64,000 bases of DNA, taken from positions 20,515,916 through 20,579,915 of the forward strand of contig CALNVZ010003433.1 of the NCBI GenBank assembly GCA_940671915.1, given 5' to 3'. The number at the start of each line of letters is the position of its first letter. The stretch's first letter is position 1. The position numbers were made by a program, and so were the translations under genes. Shown piece by piece: positions 37,019 through 49,577 of this stretch. The notes below the pieces were generated by a model that was not told where the DNA came from, did no database searches, and saw nothing but the letters and a program-made list of their open reading frames with translations. This DNA is from Paracentrotus lividus (lineage: Eukaryota; Echinodermata; Echinoidea; Camarodonta; Echinidae).

Positions 37019-37196
37019 GGGTGGTGTTTTACAAAGTCGTTCGTAAGATATGAACAGCTTTACAAAGGACTGGGGATCAGTTTTTTTTTGTGCTGAATGA
37101 TTGAGAATGTGATTAGTATAGCAGACAAGAACATGTTCCAGTTGTACTTAAAGTCATTCATAACTATACTAACGACTTGGTGAAACACCACCCTGA
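37019..37196. mobile_element. Foldback MITE-like element
   Basis: The left end cagggtggtgttttacaaag pairs with the right end ttggtgaaacaccaccctg; the arms extend through gtcgtt and aacgac. The total is about 178 bp. No transposase. Confidence 0.85.
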
Positions 37197-37707
37197 TGTT
37201 ATTGTATAAAACAGGTGAATTGAATAGCTCATTACAAAGAGTTGAATGGATCAACCATAAACGAGTTTTGACAATCACCTGTTGCACAGTATTTAAAAAG
37301 CTAAAATGCAAATCAGGGGGGGGGGGGTAGTAATAAGGTATTCAAACAACCTTTAATTAAAGAATTAACTAAAGTATTTGGAATCCAGTTTGCAAACATT
37401 TGTACATTAGTTGTTGCTATATGTTTGTCTGACAAACAATTTGCTTGTCTGACAGGGCAACAACTAATGTATGTTGTAGTTCAGTCTTTAATACCAGTTG
37501 CTGCTATGTCAGACAAACAAATTGTATTTCGTTCTCTAGAGCAATCTTTGGACATTATGACAACAATAATTGAGGTAAAATGTTATTCAGGAAATAGGAG
37601 AGTAGGTACAGCTAGGGTTGGATAAATTCAAGCTCAAGCGGGAGAGTGGGAAATTCTTTTTTTCAGAAATGGCATTTGGGCGGGGGAGTTGGATTCTCGT
37701 CACTTAC

Positions 37708-37835
37708 TGGTTCTCCTCTCATCCAATCCTCCTCCCATGATCGGCGATGATCATTGACCACTGAATCATCTCCCATGGTCCTGATCTCCTGCGGTGTCAG
37801 CAGAGACTGGTCCCCAGTCATGGATACATCATCCC
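37708..37835 (-). CDS. ANK: Ankyrin linker exon between ANK repeats and ZU5
   Basis: A 128-nt exon that begins with two bases finishing a split codon, then DDVSMTGDQSLLTPQEI and GDDSVVNDHRR, ending GEP. The MTGD and PQE/DL..GDDS segments match vertebrate linkers (AMTGDTDKYLGPQDLKELGDDS). It is acidic and probably disordered. The donor CCA|GTAAGT ends in phase 0. Confidence 0.92.
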
Positions 37836-38097
37836 CTGCAATACACACATATACATTGCATACACTGGTTTACTCTTGAAAATGGGTCACCAGTCTTATG
37901 TGTAGGTGATTGGAGGGAAGATTGATACTTTTCTAATTACTTTGACATTATTTCTTCTTTTTTTTTTTTACTGTTCTGTTAGAAAGAAGGCAAGTATTAT
38001 ACTAATTACATGTAAGCAACCCACGAGATTCATGACTTTCAGTCCTATCTGAAGGACTTGATACAAATGATAAACATGTAATTGAAAATATGTGGTT

Positions 38098-38178
38098 TTA
38101 ATACCAAAGGGTATCAACCTGATTTTGAACCTGGTACCTCCCAGTCAGGGGACTAATGCCTTACCACTGAACCGCATC
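38098..38178 (-). repeat. tRNA-derived SINE head fragment
   Basis: On the minus strand gcggttcagtggtaaggcat resembles a tRNA A box and ggtaccaggttcaaaatc a B box, with no matching tRNA stems. It looks like a SINE remnant rather than a tRNA gene. Confidence 0.6.
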
Positions 38179-41100
38179 ACTCCTCACGATAGACAGTTAT
38201 TATTCTTGGTACACATGCTTCACAAATAACTTCATGACGGCATGTTTTGAGAGATCTTCCAAGACTCCTATTGTATCCCCAAAACCAGTTAGTCTACAGT
38301 TTTTTTAAATACCATTTTAAGTGACATACATGTGCCAGGGTTAGTTCCATTTTTAATGACATAAAGTTAGTTACCAGGCCAATGCCCATGCTAATGTGTT
38401 TACAAAATTTAGTTATAGTAGTTAGACAGGCATGCAATGGAGGTGAATTATTTCTTATATATTATCATCTTAGTTGAGGAGTATATTATAAACATGATCC
38501 ATGCATTTTAGCATCCAATTTAGTTAGAGCAGAGATGAACATTCTATCAATTCAATAGAACCTAAAAATTGGTTAAATCAACCTCATAATCAACATTTAT
38601 TTAACTTTATTTAAATAAGATTTGAAAATTCTTATATCATGGCCATTTGAAATGTTTCAACTTTAGATCGTGTAGCTCAGAAATCAGGATATAACCATTC
38701 TCTTTTGTGCCTGGTATAATAATTTTGTGTCCTTTTTGTCAACTGTAGATCCCCACACTTCTATATTATGAATAATTATTATATGCTGTATAGTTTTTTT
38801 TGGTGTAATTTCATTAATCCCATTCTCTGGTCGATTTGCATGTTATCTGTAACATTAACATTAAAGGATATACTTCTGTACAAGTTTACAAATAAGATGA
38901 CAACATGTACTTATTGGGAAAATGTGTTCTATAACACAAAGGTCAATACAATGAATTATTCTATATATTATTGAAGCTACTAATTAGTTTAGTGACTACA
39001 CAAAATGAATGACCTTCAGTCGTGAATTATCTACAGAAAGGAGCTACATAACTAAAAAGAACAATGGATGAGAATATTAAATAAAGACATACAGACGTGA
39101 AGATAATCTGCTATATTCCCTTGTTTAAAGAATCCATTTATTTTAAATAATGCTAAAAAAAAAAAGAATGTTTTAAATCCAATCCTATTTTTTTGGCAGG
39201 TCTAAAAGAATTAAATGGGTAACTACATTTGTATCACGAGTTATATAGGACAAAAACTTTGAAATATAATATGAATTGGAATCTCCACTTTTTACCTTAA
39301 CTTAACGTTCAAATATAACAACCATGTACATCAATACACCTCACTAAAGTTGGGACTATCACTGCACTAGGTAACCAAACAGGAGGAAAAACTAAACATT
39401 CTATAGATGAATAACAGCTACTCAATTATAAAATATGATGGACCTCACTCAATTTGCCTGAAATGGGTAATGTATAGGGTTCAGCTCTCAATATATTCTA
39501 TGTGTTTCTTGATGAAGTAAAGTCCTACAAGTAATCTATCCACAATGTTACACAGATCACAAACAAAATTACATAATATAACTTTCTATACACAGTAAAC
39601 ACTGGAGACACAATAATGTAAAATGCATTATCTCCCAAGATCCAAAATGGGCATTTATACCTCTTTTTCTTTTTTTCTTTTTTTCATTCTCATCAGACAA
39701 TATTATATACTTAAAGAGATCACAATTCAATTGACTTTTGTAATATTTCTAATTATCTATAACTGTTCATTCATTTCTTACATACTATTTAATTTCTTTC
39801 AGAACAAATATTCTTTTATTGTCAGAGAGTGCATACTGATATCTGCAAAGCTGTGTGGTGAGAGATTTTATATTTTTTTGCAAACCATTCTGTAACAATA
39901 CATGTACATCATATACACCTGTAGTGCAGCTCTTTTGAAATTGAATTACAACTTTTCACTTTGCATTATTTCCATTTTCTTCTTTATTGACAAAGAAACA
40001 CATTTCTTGATTGAATTATTCTTATAATCTAGTCATATCAATTTATTATCAAATCAAAAAAGGATTTGATGGCTTTTAAAGATCATTGTCTTTTTCTTTA
40101 TAATTATTACAAACTAAAATTACAACAAATACATGGAGGAAAAAAATCATATAAAAAACAACCAAAGAATTGAGGTGAAATAATATTCCACTGCAAATCT
40201 AATAAACTTACATCCAACTGAAAATAGATTGAGAAGCAAAAATGAAATCAAAATAAAAAATAAAATAAAATTACAAACTTGAAGATAAATATTAGGTTAG
40301 TAGAGCATTAGAGGAAAATATGTATTGCAAGTACGTGCATATCAAAGTGCAAAAATTCAGAAGGAAAGACATGTATATTTTTTAAAGTAAATTTATCAAG
40401 GATGGCAAAATCATATTTCCATAAGAATGAGCTATATTACAGTTTGATCACATCCAATACTTTCTGAGAAATATAAATATGAGTAACTTTTTTTCAATGT
40501 TTCTTTCTTTTTCTTCTATCCGTGTTTATAAATTGCAAATATCAAAATCTCTATTTTCTTCTCCTCTTTTCTTAACCATTATTTAAAATATCATATTTTG
40601 TATTTTGTGTATGCAATTATGTACAAAATGTATATCTTAAGCTGTGTTTTGGGGTTTAATTCTGCTTTTTGTTTCTTTTCTTTTTTAAATCCTATTTTTG
40701 AAGAATATTACAATGTATTCATAATAGAAACATATAAATTGAACTTGAGGTTGAATGAATCACAAAATACATACAGGACAAATTTGTTAGTAAAACAAAA
40801 CGGAATCAAGATTAGTAATAATATAGCCATCAAACATATTGAAATCAACATTAGTCTACTTCCATTGATAAAATATTGTTTTTAACCCTTATAAATAACC
40901 ATAAGAGTTTGAACGTACGAAATTACGTTCCGCAAATTAATAAAAAGAAATAAGGACATAATAGAATATAAATGAAACTGACTGCATGCTTGTACACTAA
41001 TCATGAAAATATGACAGATGATTTGTATATATATCATGAATAGAATGAGTGGAAATATAGATGTTTTAAATAGCCTATGGAACCAAATATGTAAGGAAGT

Positions 41101-41432
41101 GATTTTGATGATAATACACAACAAAGGAAAAAGGTTGCTATGAAAAAAAAAGAAATGGATGAATGAAATGCCATGATACCATACAAATAACATATGCAGC
41201 ATACTTATATAGCCAGCAAGTCAAGAAACAATTTTGCCTTTATAAGACAAACTTATCCTTTGGAGTTAAAGTTGCCAAAAATTGACTTCAGTTCAAGTTT
41301 TGTATTCAGAGAGGAATATTTATAAAAAAATTCAATTTTTCAATTTCAATTTAATTTTTATATCCACAGAAATCCTAACAATATTTTTATTAGAATTGTG
41401 CAAGATAAAATGACAATCAGCCATTCCTATTC

Positions 41433-41608
41433 AGGGGCCGCGGAGCCGGGGGGGCTAAGCCCCCCCGCCCCCCCCCACCTTTTTTCAGCCTTTTTGAAAA
41501 AAAAACGCAAAAATGACCATACATTTGTGATTTTTAGCCTGTTCAGCCCCCCCCCCCAAATTTCGGCTCAGCCCCTCCACTTTCAAAAACGCTCCGCGGC
41601 CCCTGCTA
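41433..41608. mobile_element. GC-capped foldback element
   Basis: A 176-bp element starting caggggccgcggagc and ending gctccgcggcccctg, with inner G and C runs and the word aaatgaccatacatttgtga. The same words occur at 34799-34885. It is a high-copy type in appearance. Confidence 0.85.
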
Positions 41609-43958
41609 TTATTCACAAAATTCTTCAAGTGCATTTCCCAAACTGAATTTTTTTTTAAAGATCTTTTAGATCCTTCAAGTGGCATTTCTCCCTAATAGCC
41701 CTTATTTTGCAGTAAATTCCAAACTTGACAAAACATTTATGCATATGCATAAGAACTTTTCAGTATTTTAAAACCTCAACAAAAGTATTTTGCATTCTTC
41801 TCAGTTTTCGGTCATAAACAGGAATCCCACTGCAGTATATTAGTAGAACAAAATTCCTGACTTTCTCCTGACTTTTCCGTGTTTGATTTTCAAAATTCCA
41901 TGACAACTATGTACCTATTTCAACCTATTTTGACAGTTTGCAATAACTTTTTCTCAAATTCCCTGACTTTTCATGCACTTTTCTCAAATCCCCTGACATT
42001 TTAAGGTTTTCCAGGAATAGTGGGAACTCTGATAAATAACTACTTGAAATCAGTACTACTCGGCAACTCTGCTGAGGCAAGTGGACAAGAGTTATCAAAA
42101 AGGGAATCGGTCCTTGACTTGCTGGCTTGACTAATCAGACGAATAAAGGGATTCAACCTACCGGTACTTTCTATAAACAGGAAAGAGTGTTGATGATACA
42201 CACAATTACCGCAGATATGGGAGGACCAAAGAATAAAGCATGATCGTCAAAAATAAACTCAGCAAAACTAGGCATACACTTGGGGATTTTTTTCCTTTGA
42301 TTCGCGACTTGTTCTATGGGATTTGAAGACAAGTATGGGACTGCACAAATGTACATCAATTTGGGAAGTTTTTTACAAACTCAGGTTGCAGTATTGGTCT
42401 TAGGGATAAATTTTGTATTGCTTATTTTTTTCAATGGGATCAATTTGTGGAAGTATTAATAACCTCAGCTGGCAGTATTTCCAGGTAACTTTAAGAATCA
42501 ATTGTTTTTAATAATAGAATAAGTTTCTTAGCTCTCATAAAATTGGATCTTTTACAAACCATTGCTTCTTATTTATGTTTGTTTTATAACAGCATGCTGA
42601 ACATTTTTCCCTTCTCAGTGACAATGTTCTGTTAAAACAAACAAATTGTTTAATCTTGACAAGAAAAAAAGCAACAAAATTATGTTTTTGCCAATACTGC
42701 AAGTTCTCTTGTGAGGTTTTATGATAAACATTGGAGGAAAGTTTGAAATCTAAAACAGATATCAAGATAAATTCAGAGGTATTTTTTCGGAATATTAATT
42801 GATTGGTTTATTACATTCTAAACAAGCAAGACACTCCTACACAACCGTGCATGTTTTTCTTGAGCTGATGAAGAAAAATTTGATCAAACATGGAAACATC
42901 TATTTTCTTTTCTTATCGATTCTATTGACAGCATCGACTAATGAAAATACTGAAAGCAAAATAAATTCAGGAAAAGAAGCAGATGATGTGTGTGTAAATA
43001 ATCTGAACAATATTCCTGAAGTTTATCACTACAAATAGTATAAAATCTACAACTACCCTAACCCTAAGAGAAAAGAGTGATTTAAATAAGAATATAATAT
43101 AATTTATAGTTTATCTAGAGGAAATTATTAATTGTCATTATAGTAGTATTCTGTCACATCTTAAGCTAGAGAAATAGTTTGTGTTAATACAAAGTAGTGC
43201 ATATAAGTTTCAATTAGTATTTAGTATGAATTTATACACATTATTTATACACATAAGGAACTATCAAACTCTAGAAAGAATCTAAATAAGTATATTTGTA
43301 ATCAAGGATTAAATGAAATATCTTTTCAATTATCATCATAAGTTGGGGAAAATGCATAACCTTGTCAAATTTAGAGCAATTTAAATTTGAAACATTTGAA
43401 ACAAGAATGAAAATGAATAATTAAGACAGGAAATAAACAAACAAGCATATGCATGTGCTAGATTAAAATATTGATGCTTTAATATTCTTACAAAATAGCA
43501 CAGTCATAGATGAAATACTTTATCTAACTCCACAATTTAACTCAAATTATTGGGAATTTTCCGAAAATGATTTAAATGATACATGTATGTACATGTATGG
43601 TTCTTGCATACACTCCAATTAAATTCAAAAATCTTTTCTCTCTTTTTTTCAAATTTAATGGAATGCCTGATGATGCGAATGAAATGCAAAACTCCAAACC
43701 ATAACAGAAGCAAATAATGTAATTTTAAATCATATGTCTACTTTATTATATATAGTTCAGCTACAAAGTAATAGAAATTTAAATCAAACTGTTTTGCATG
43801 ATACATTCAATATTGATCTGATAATTTGAAAGCAACATTATCATACCTGATTTGAACACAGAGCAATACGGTTGCAAACCAAATTGACTTTAGGGGCTAA
43901 TCTATCTTTTTTTTTTTGGGGGGGGGGGGAGGGGGGGGAGGGGGTGGCATATTGCTAC

Positions 43959-44034
43959 TTCGTCGCTCTGTGTCTGACATGAAAGTAACCTGCATGGTTT
44001 CAGGGACTTGAACCTTCAACTTCTCTTCTGTGGG
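43959..44034 (-). CDS. ANK: Ankyrin linker exon after the ANK repeats
   Basis: It starts after acceptor atatag with PTEEKLKVQVPETMQ, equivalent to EKHKMNVPETMNEV in vertebrates, and continues VTFMSDTERR, comparable with MSDDEVRK. The 3' limit is inferred: donor GAA|GTAGCA at 43959 gives 76 nt and leaves one base, which is what the next exon (two spare bases) needs. A donor at 43990 (CAG|GTTACT) would be phase 0 and would need an extra exon that was not found. The stretch after the donor is a G-rich or C-rich simple tract. Confidence 0.7.
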
Positions 44035-44481
44035 CTATATAGAATATACAAACATGGTTTCAACTTTGTAAGTTTTTTCCTTTGCTCCTCTAATGTACGA
44101 CAAGAGGAATCCTTTCCCTTGTCAAGATGAACAATCTACATCATCATCATAATGTTCATTTATTATATAGTCTATGAGATCTTTAAATCTTAAATCAAAT
44201 ATTCAGGTTAATAGTCTGTAGTAAGAGCACTTTTAAAAAAAATTAATTTGCTTGACATTTTAAAGTGTATCTATAAAAAAAATGATCATTTTATTCAGGG
44301 TTGGATTAGCAATAAATTCAATTTACAACTGGGCGAATAATGCTTACAAACTGTATCTCTTATAATAATATAATCACATACATGTATGAATTGAAAGAAT
44401 ACTCAAATTACCAAGTTGTGTGAAATAAAAATTTGCATACATGTACCATGAGCTATATACATACAAGCATATGAAACTTAC

Positions 44482-44580
44482 AGAGATGACAGTGCTTGTT
44501 TCCGTGGTGACGATTGTGAGAGTGTTTACAACAGAGATGTAACCAAACCTCTTTGCAATACCCAGAGCTGTATAGCCATT
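44482..44580 (-). CDS. ANK: Ankyrin exon: ANK repeat 24 (last repeat)
   Basis: A 99-nt phase-0 exon beginning NGYTALGIAKRFGYI, then SVVNTLTIVTTET, ending TVIS. It matches the unusual final repeat of the family ([25 protein letters not shown]). It closes the 24-repeat solenoid and starts the linker. The donor is TCT|GTAAGT. Confidence 0.96.
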
Positions 44581-44999
44581 CTGTAGTCAATTGTATAAAA
44601 ACATAGAGAGAAGTTAGTAGCAATTCTACAATATTTCAAGGGTATATATCAACTAGGACTAACAGCAGTTGGTCCAATTCTCTATTTGTCTAGTTCCCAA
44701 ATGAATATTTGGTCTATAACCAGTTTGTTACTGGAAGTGACCGAGTGGTGTTAGATCAAGTGGATATTAAATGAAATGGACATCAGACAAAATGGGGATA
44801 GACAAAATGGTAAATAGGCGAAGTGGCAATTAGCCAAAAAGGTACATGTAATTGGACGAACTGGTTGTAGATGAAATGGAATTAGACCATGTTGGATGAG
44901 ACCAAATGGGCTTTGGCAATTCACCATTTTAAGTACACACACATATATGTATATACATTTATTGATGATTTGTTGATACAAACAAACAAACAAACTCAC

Positions 45000-45098
45000 A
45001 TTAGCTGTTTCATTGGGATCACTCTTATGTTGAAGGAGGATGTTGATAATGGCAACATGACCTTGTTGTGCACCTTGATGTAATGGAGTCAAGCCATG
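45000..45098 (-). CDS. ANK: Ankyrin exon: ANK repeat 23
   Basis: A 99-nt phase-0 exon beginning [15 protein letters not shown] and ending DPNETAN. The HQxAQQGH segment and the PNE ending identify repeat 23. The donor is AAT|GTGAGT and the acceptor ttgcag. Confidence 0.96.
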
Positions 45099-46003
45099 CT
45101 GCAATCAAAATAAAACAAAATCAAATAAAAATTACAAAAAAGTGGACAACGAATAATAACATTGGTTACTTATATGGGGCTCATATCGGCCACGATGTGA
45201 CGGTCTCAACGGTGTCCAATGCTAAAGATTTTACTAATATTTTACCATTAGTGTATCTAAAATGCTGCTTTTAAACAAGTCTTTTGAATTTCAAACCCAT
45301 CAACCAAAAACTGATTTTAAAAATCAGATTTATATGGGATGAGATGAGAAACAATTATAGAAACTATCAAACCCCAAGCAACCCTCTGATACTTAATACC
45401 TCTTACAATGAACACATGGTAACCCATTATCAATGTATAAATTATCCGGGTTTGAGAACTTCAACAAGAACATCAAAATGTTCAGTGAGCATTTACAAAC
45501 TATACTTATTGAGAAGTACAATGCATCATACATGTACATACATGTATCGATTGTTATTATGGACAACACATCAATCCATTCTATGACTTCATGAAGACAA
45601 AATGATCATGGAAATGGTCTGATATCAGAAATCGAGGCAAATGTGGATGGCACTTCTTTCATGAATAACAAGGCACAAATAAAGAATGCTACCCTGAATA
45701 ACAGATGTTTTCAAATAATTTGAAATAAGATTTATATTTCCAATATTGTTTCATGGTAGTACTAAAGCATTTCAAAATAGTACACATAGTTAATTATACC
45801 CTAAACATTTTTTGTGAGAAAACTTTTCCTATCTTTCTTTATAATTATTTATATTCAGCACCATAAAATCATGATTTATCCTTATACCCATTCAAGAGTA
45901 AAAATTTCATAATTACTGTCTGCATTATGAATTACTTGTATGGCATGTATCATGAAAACATCAACACTTTCAAGCATGGAAAGGTACCAAAGACTCCACT
46001 GAC

Positions 46004-46201
46004 CTTAGTCTTGGAATCAACAGCGGAACCATGCTCCAGGAGATAGGTGGCGGTCTTCAGGTTGCCATAGTGACAAGCGACGTGGAGTGGGGTGTAGCCT
46101 GCCTTGGTCTGAGGGTCGATCTGAGAGCCTTTGTCTAGGAGCATGGATACGGCCTCTACCTGGTCCTCTTGGGCTGCCAGATGAAGAGGGGTCAGTCCAT
46201 T
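46004..46201 (-). CDS. ANK: Ankyrin exon: ANK repeats 21-22
   Basis: A 198-nt phase-0 exon with NGLTPLHLAAQEDQV, then AGYTPLHVACHYGNL and the end VDSKTK. The pair matches vertebrate repeats 21-22 (HLAAQEDRV, GYTPLHVGCHYGN). The donor is AAG|GTCAGT, a less usual +3 C, and the acceptor ttacag. Confidence 0.97.
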
Positions 46202-46603
46202 CTGTAAGGTGATAAATTTAAAATGGATATAACATCATAGGCCATATACATGTACATTTTTATGTGTACATTCTTTTGGCGGAGCCTGAATAACTGAATA
46301 TTACTTAAACAGATATTTGCAACCATGTTAATGTTTTGAACCAATACAATCATCTCAATGACATGAAAGACATGTTGATCTATTGTGTTATTGAATAGTA
46401 AAGGGCCCAAAAACTTACCCTTAGGGATGCCTGTGGCAGCCACAATTAATACTTTGCAGAAGGTCATTACAATAATCATGAAGACATTAAAGCATAACAG
46501 GTTATTTCGTTTTTGTAAATACAAATAATGAATAGTACAAGGTCCAACAAAATACCCTGAGGGAATCCACAATTAATACTTGATGATTACTGCAACCACC
46601 TAC

Positions 46604-46801
46604 CTTAGATGTAATGTTGGGCTTGGCACCATGCTCCAGAAGCAGGGCTAGCATCTCAGTGTGTCCCTCCTGAGCAGCAAGATGGATAGGGCTGATACCT
46701 TGCTTGGTCATAGCATTAGCATCAGCACCGTATTCCAGCAGGGTGGTTGCTACGTCCATCTGGTTCTTCTTGGCTGCAATGTGCAGAGGAGTGAAGCCAT
46801 T
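46604..46801 (-). CDS. ANK: Ankyrin exon: ANK repeats 19-20
   Basis: A 198-nt phase-0 exon with two repeats: [15 protein letters not shown] with ATTLLEYGADANAMTK, then QGISPIHLAAQEGHT. It is very close to vertebrate repeats 19-20 (AAKKNQMDIATTLLEYGA). The donor is AAG|GTAGGT and the acceptor cacag. Confidence 0.97.
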
Positions 46802-47708
46802 CTGTGTGGAAAATTAAAAGAGTAATAATAATAGATAATAGATAACATTTATAAAGAGCTAAATGCCAAGTTCATCTAATGGCTGTAAACAATTTATGCT
46901 AACTAATTCTTATGAGATTTTGCTAGGTTACCCTACAATGCATAAGGTGCACAAAGCATTCAATGAATTTCTTCTTACCAGTACATCTCTAACCATGTTT
47001 AACAAATATTGCTGATCGTCAAGTAAATACTTTTGCAACCCTAAATGATACTCCTATATAATATAATAATATATTCCTTCAATGACCATGTGAATGTGTC
47101 CTAAGCCTGTTCTCCTCAAACATTGTTGCTCTCTCATCTACACATCTGAGACACAAGGTTCATATACAGAATGACTGGTTTTGTTTGGTTGAAGGGAAAG
47201 CTAGACAACATGGAAGATTATAAACAATTCATTGTTTAGGGATTCATTGTTTAGGGTTGTCAAGATCTGTCTTAAACTAATTAGAGTAGAGGAAAAGCTA
47301 TTGTAAGACATTGTTTTACTTCCTTGAATATGTACTTCATTGCAGGAGACAGTGTACATGGTCTTTGTCAGACACTAGGGTTTAGAGGCTATTGTCCTGG
47401 GGGTTAACTTGTACCTCTGTGCTCAAGCTTGTGTACAGGGCCTTTGTGAGGCAATAAGGCGAAGTGGCTATTGTAATAGAGGTTAACTGTTACTTCCTCT
47501 CTAAAGCCTCCATGCCCCCATTCAAAAGAGATTAATGGTTAATCTAAGGATTAACAAAGGACAGATTAAGACATGGCTTTCATAGTCCCTCAGTCAGGTG
47601 AGATCTTCCTGGTAATATTTGGGAGCTGCCTGCACACATTTTTCATTTTCAGTTTTGTGTATTTTCTGAAACTATTTTTTTCAATGATATTAAATACAAA
47701 AGTATAAC

Positions 47709-47953
47709 CTCAGGTTAGAGCGCCCGTAAAAAGGTAGCCCACCTTGCTTTCATGAACTGGAGGTCGTGAGTTCGAAACCCGGCCGAGTCATACCAAAGAC
47801 TTACAAAAATGGTACCTAAAAGTTGCCTTTTAAGAAGGAGCTTTGGGGGTAATAATAACATCATGCAGGGCCCGCTGGGAGAACAGTTGTCAGAACTGAA
47901 GTGGCTACCCTGGGTAAATAAAACAATATTATTATTATTATTATTATTATAAC
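47709..47953 (+). mobile_element. tRNA-derived SINE with (ATT)n tail
   Basis: The head ggttagagcgcccg resembles an A box, and gtgagttcgaaacccggcc a B box. The body runs through ggtaccta, gcagggcccgctgggag and gaagtggctaccctgggtaa, and ends in aataaaacaat plus (ATT)n at 47928-47950. This is the classic SINE layout. It lies in the intron between ANK repeat 18 and repeats 19-20. Confidence 0.85.
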
Positions 47954-48233
47954 CTAATTAAATACCATGTGGGAAAAAAAAGAGCTATAAAACTTGCTTC
48001 TCCTGCCACTTTTTCTGTTCTCCTATTTGCTAATTATTGTATGTGTGTTTATTTATTTTTTTTTTTTTTTTGGTGGCGGGGTCGATTCTCATTGGCATAA
48101 GAATCATACCAATGATAGAAACTGAAGGAATGGAAGCAATGTTGATGTTGATGTTGGAAATACAGATAGTGTTGCTTCGGATTGCAGATTGGGGTGTTGC
48201 TGGAGCAGTTGTTGATGTTGTTTACCACCTTAC

Positions 48234-48332
48234 CTTAGCAGTCTTATGTGGTGAGGCACCTTGGTCGAGTAGCAGCATAGCGACCTTGACATTGTCATAG
48301 TGAGCAGCAATATGAAGTGGAGTCAGACCGTT
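48234..48332 (-). CDS. ANK: Ankyrin exon: ANK repeat 18
   Basis: A 99-nt phase-0 exon beginning [15 protein letters not shown] and ending PHKTAK. AHYDN and GASPH are the hallmarks of repeat 18. The donor is AAG|GTAAGG and the acceptor ctatag. Confidence 0.97.
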
Positions 48333-48770
48333 CTATAGGGGAGGGGGGAATCAGAATGATTTGCATTTTATATTTAATCTAATTTTGATATCTATCTATA
48401 TCTATATACAGACCATCATAACATTTTCTTTTAAATATTAAGCAGTGCATGAATTTACATCCGAACCACTATAAAAATGATAATACAATACTTACACCTA
48501 GGCAAATAATGCATAGTGGAAATCAAAGAGTAAAAGTGTAAAAGCCCATTACTTCCGTTTATTTTTACTTTTAAATATGGCCAGTTACTTGTTACATTAT
48601 AATGAGGTCTGGCTAAATTCACTTTCTTCACTTAAGAAAAGCATTTATTACAATTTTGCTTTGTTGCTTGCTGTTTTTTGTTTTTTTTTAATGTAAGTAC
48701 AATTTATTTGCCATAAACAGGCGTCCCAAATCCCTCTTCTCAGTCTACATGTATTCGATATGTCTTGTAC

Positions 48771-48869
48771 CTGGGCTGTTGCATCCGGACTAGCATAGCG
48801 ACTGAGTAGAAGTTGGGCCACATCGTAGCGACCATACTTGGCGGCTACATGAAGAGGAGTGAAGTCTTT
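48771..48869 (-). CDS. ANK: Ankyrin exon: ANK repeat 17
   Basis: A 99-nt phase-0 exon beginning [15 protein letters not shown] and ending PDATAQ, matching vertebrate repeat 17 ([14 protein letters not shown]). The donor is CAG|GTACAA and the acceptor ttgcag. Confidence 0.97.
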
Positions 48870-49280
48870 CTGCAAGGGGTTAACGGTAATAATACAAGGA
48901 ACCAAACATTTATTTGATATTCATGAGAGGAATTACATATTGCTATTGTTTTATCATGTCACTGCAATTTTAAGATACATTTTATAAGTCATGAGCAAGG
49001 GCTTAGTGAAAACTATAATTATACAATTATACATTATTGGATGAAGATCACTTGTAATTTCATAATTAACACAAATTTTACCTAAGGAAAATTTCAGTTG
49101 TCTACATTAAAAAAAATAAAAAAATAAAAGAGAAATGAGTGTTCACAACGCTTTAAAAAATATATTTTAGTTTAGAAAATACAGAAGCTGTATAATTGTA
49201 TATACAAATAGTACACAAAAGCTTTTCTTGTAACAATCCAAAATTATCACATCCATTTTTAATAATTAAAGATTCCTTAC

Positions 49281-49577
49281 CTTGGTTGTCATAGAGAGCG
49301 TTGCACCGTTATCCAGCAACACCTTAGCAACATCCTCCTTTCCTTCACGAGCAGCGATGTGCAGAGCGGTGTAAAGATCCCGGGTCTGAGCATCGGGCGA
49401 CGCCCCATTGTCCAGCAGCAGCTTGACGATCTCTGCGTTGCCGAGGCGAGCGGCAATGTGAAGCGGGGTCTGGTTCTCGTGAGCACGGGCATCAACCTTT
49501 GCCCCGTTGCTAAGGAGAACGCGGATGACCTCCATCTGGTTAGCTCTGGCAGCCAGATGAAGGGGAGTCTCACCACG
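49281..49577 (-). CDS. ANK: Ankyrin exon: ANK repeats 14-16
   Basis: A 297-nt phase-0 exon of 99 codons with three full repeats: [30 protein letters not shown] and [15 protein letters not shown], ending LSMTTK. Each aligns with the same repeats of vertebrate ankyrins, including the RGET start and the ARLG of repeat 15. Three repeats in one exon suggest loss of two introns here or an ancestral triple exon. The donor is AAG|GTAAGG. The exon is noticeably GC-rich. Confidence 0.97.

Larger units (their letters stand above)
37836..43958. other. Large linker intron (6.1 kb)
   Basis: AT-rich intron between linker exons. Apart from the SINE fragment and the foldback element at 41433-41608, I see only simple tracts such as the T/G run at 43908-43944. 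No extra linker exon was found, which supports a direct join of the flanking exons. Confidence 0.55.

Noticed and set aside
38098..38178. A tRNA gene
   Set aside because: Only A- and B-box-like words are present; the acceptor and anticodon stems do not form. It is called a SINE fragment.
47709..47790. A tRNA gene on the plus strand
   Set aside because: The box words are joined to a SINE body and an (ATT)n tail, and no cloverleaf closes.
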